DNA of 5,310 nt from an uncultured Ruminococcus sp. (GTDB lineage Bacteria > Bacillota > Clostridia > Oscillospirales > Ruminococcaceae), in assembly GCA_902783235.1 (NCBI GenBank), contig CACZQG010000246.1:1-5310 (forward strand). The letters run 5' to 3'. The translations under genes and the position numbers were made by a program. The notes under the pieces were generated by a model, which worked only from the letters and a program-made list of their open reading frames with translations, was not told the DNA's origin and did not search any database. Shown here in pieces: positions 5,250 to 5,310 of the stretch. Every line of letters begins with the position of its first letter. Position 1 is the stretch's first letter.

Positions 5250-5310
5250 CAAGCCTTTTCAAAGGCTTGCGGTGTCCAGAGGCAGAGCCTCGGTCGCTCA
5301 TCGCAATGAG
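5250..5310. repeat. Intergenic repeat of three consecutive hairpins, cut by the window end
   Basis: Three inverted repeats follow one another: CAAGCCTTT (5250-5258) with AAAGGCTTG (5261-5269); GAGGC (5279-5283) with GCCTC (5287-5291), extended by CC/GG around one unpaired A; and CTCAT (5297-5301) with ATGAG (5306-5310), which reaches the edge. From memory, similar GTCAAGCCTTTTCAAAGGCTTG plus GGCAGAGCC modules recur between genes in Ruminococcus genomes; I cannot verify that here. The function is unknown; an RNA-level element or a dispersed non-autonomous repeat is possible. Confidence 0.6.

Overview
The window looks like chromosomal DNA of a rumen or gut clostridium, most probably a Ruminococcus-like Oscillospiraceae. 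The evidence is the Firmicutes-type PBSX-family terminase, a YdiF-type ABC-F protein, consensus sigma-A promoters, and a multi-hairpin intergenic repeat at the right edge of a kind I associate from memory with Ruminococcus genomes. The genus is an inference; the Clostridia assignment is firmer.

Left part (1-2245, all leftward): a small, incomplete phage-derived block. Reading leftward, a promoter with three tandem 10-bp repeats drives one gene that fuses a terminase small-subunit DNA-binding domain to a complete PBSX-type terminase large subunit. Then comes a roughly 190-bp stretch with a short unidentified frame. Next is a free-standing PBECR-type (phage Barnase-EndoU-ColicinE5/D-RelE-like) nuclease gene with its own near-consensus promoter. 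A third, perfect-consensus promoter overlaps the nuclease stop codon and fires off the left edge into a sequence that folds and has no convincing reading frame. I read it as the 5' end of a structured non-coding RNA. No portal, capsid or tail gene is present, so this is either a collapsed prophage or a compact retained terminase/nuclease/RNA cassette.

Middle (2246-2437): a divergent intergenic region with a long perfect-ended hairpin and the extended -10 promoter of the rightward operon.

Right part (2438-5117, rightward): a two-gene operon. The first gene is a 644-residue ABC-F ATPase of the YdiF type (ribosome-associated, not a transporter). The second is a Crp/Fnr-family regulator whose frame overlaps the end of the ABC-F gene. 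The short leader of the ABC-F gene leaves no room for the attenuator usual in ABC-F resistance genes, so a housekeeping role is more likely. The operon ends at a strong hairpin terminator that probably works in both directions.

Right edge (5125-5310): about 125 bp with nothing recognisable, then three consecutive hairpins that form a repeat element cut by the window end.
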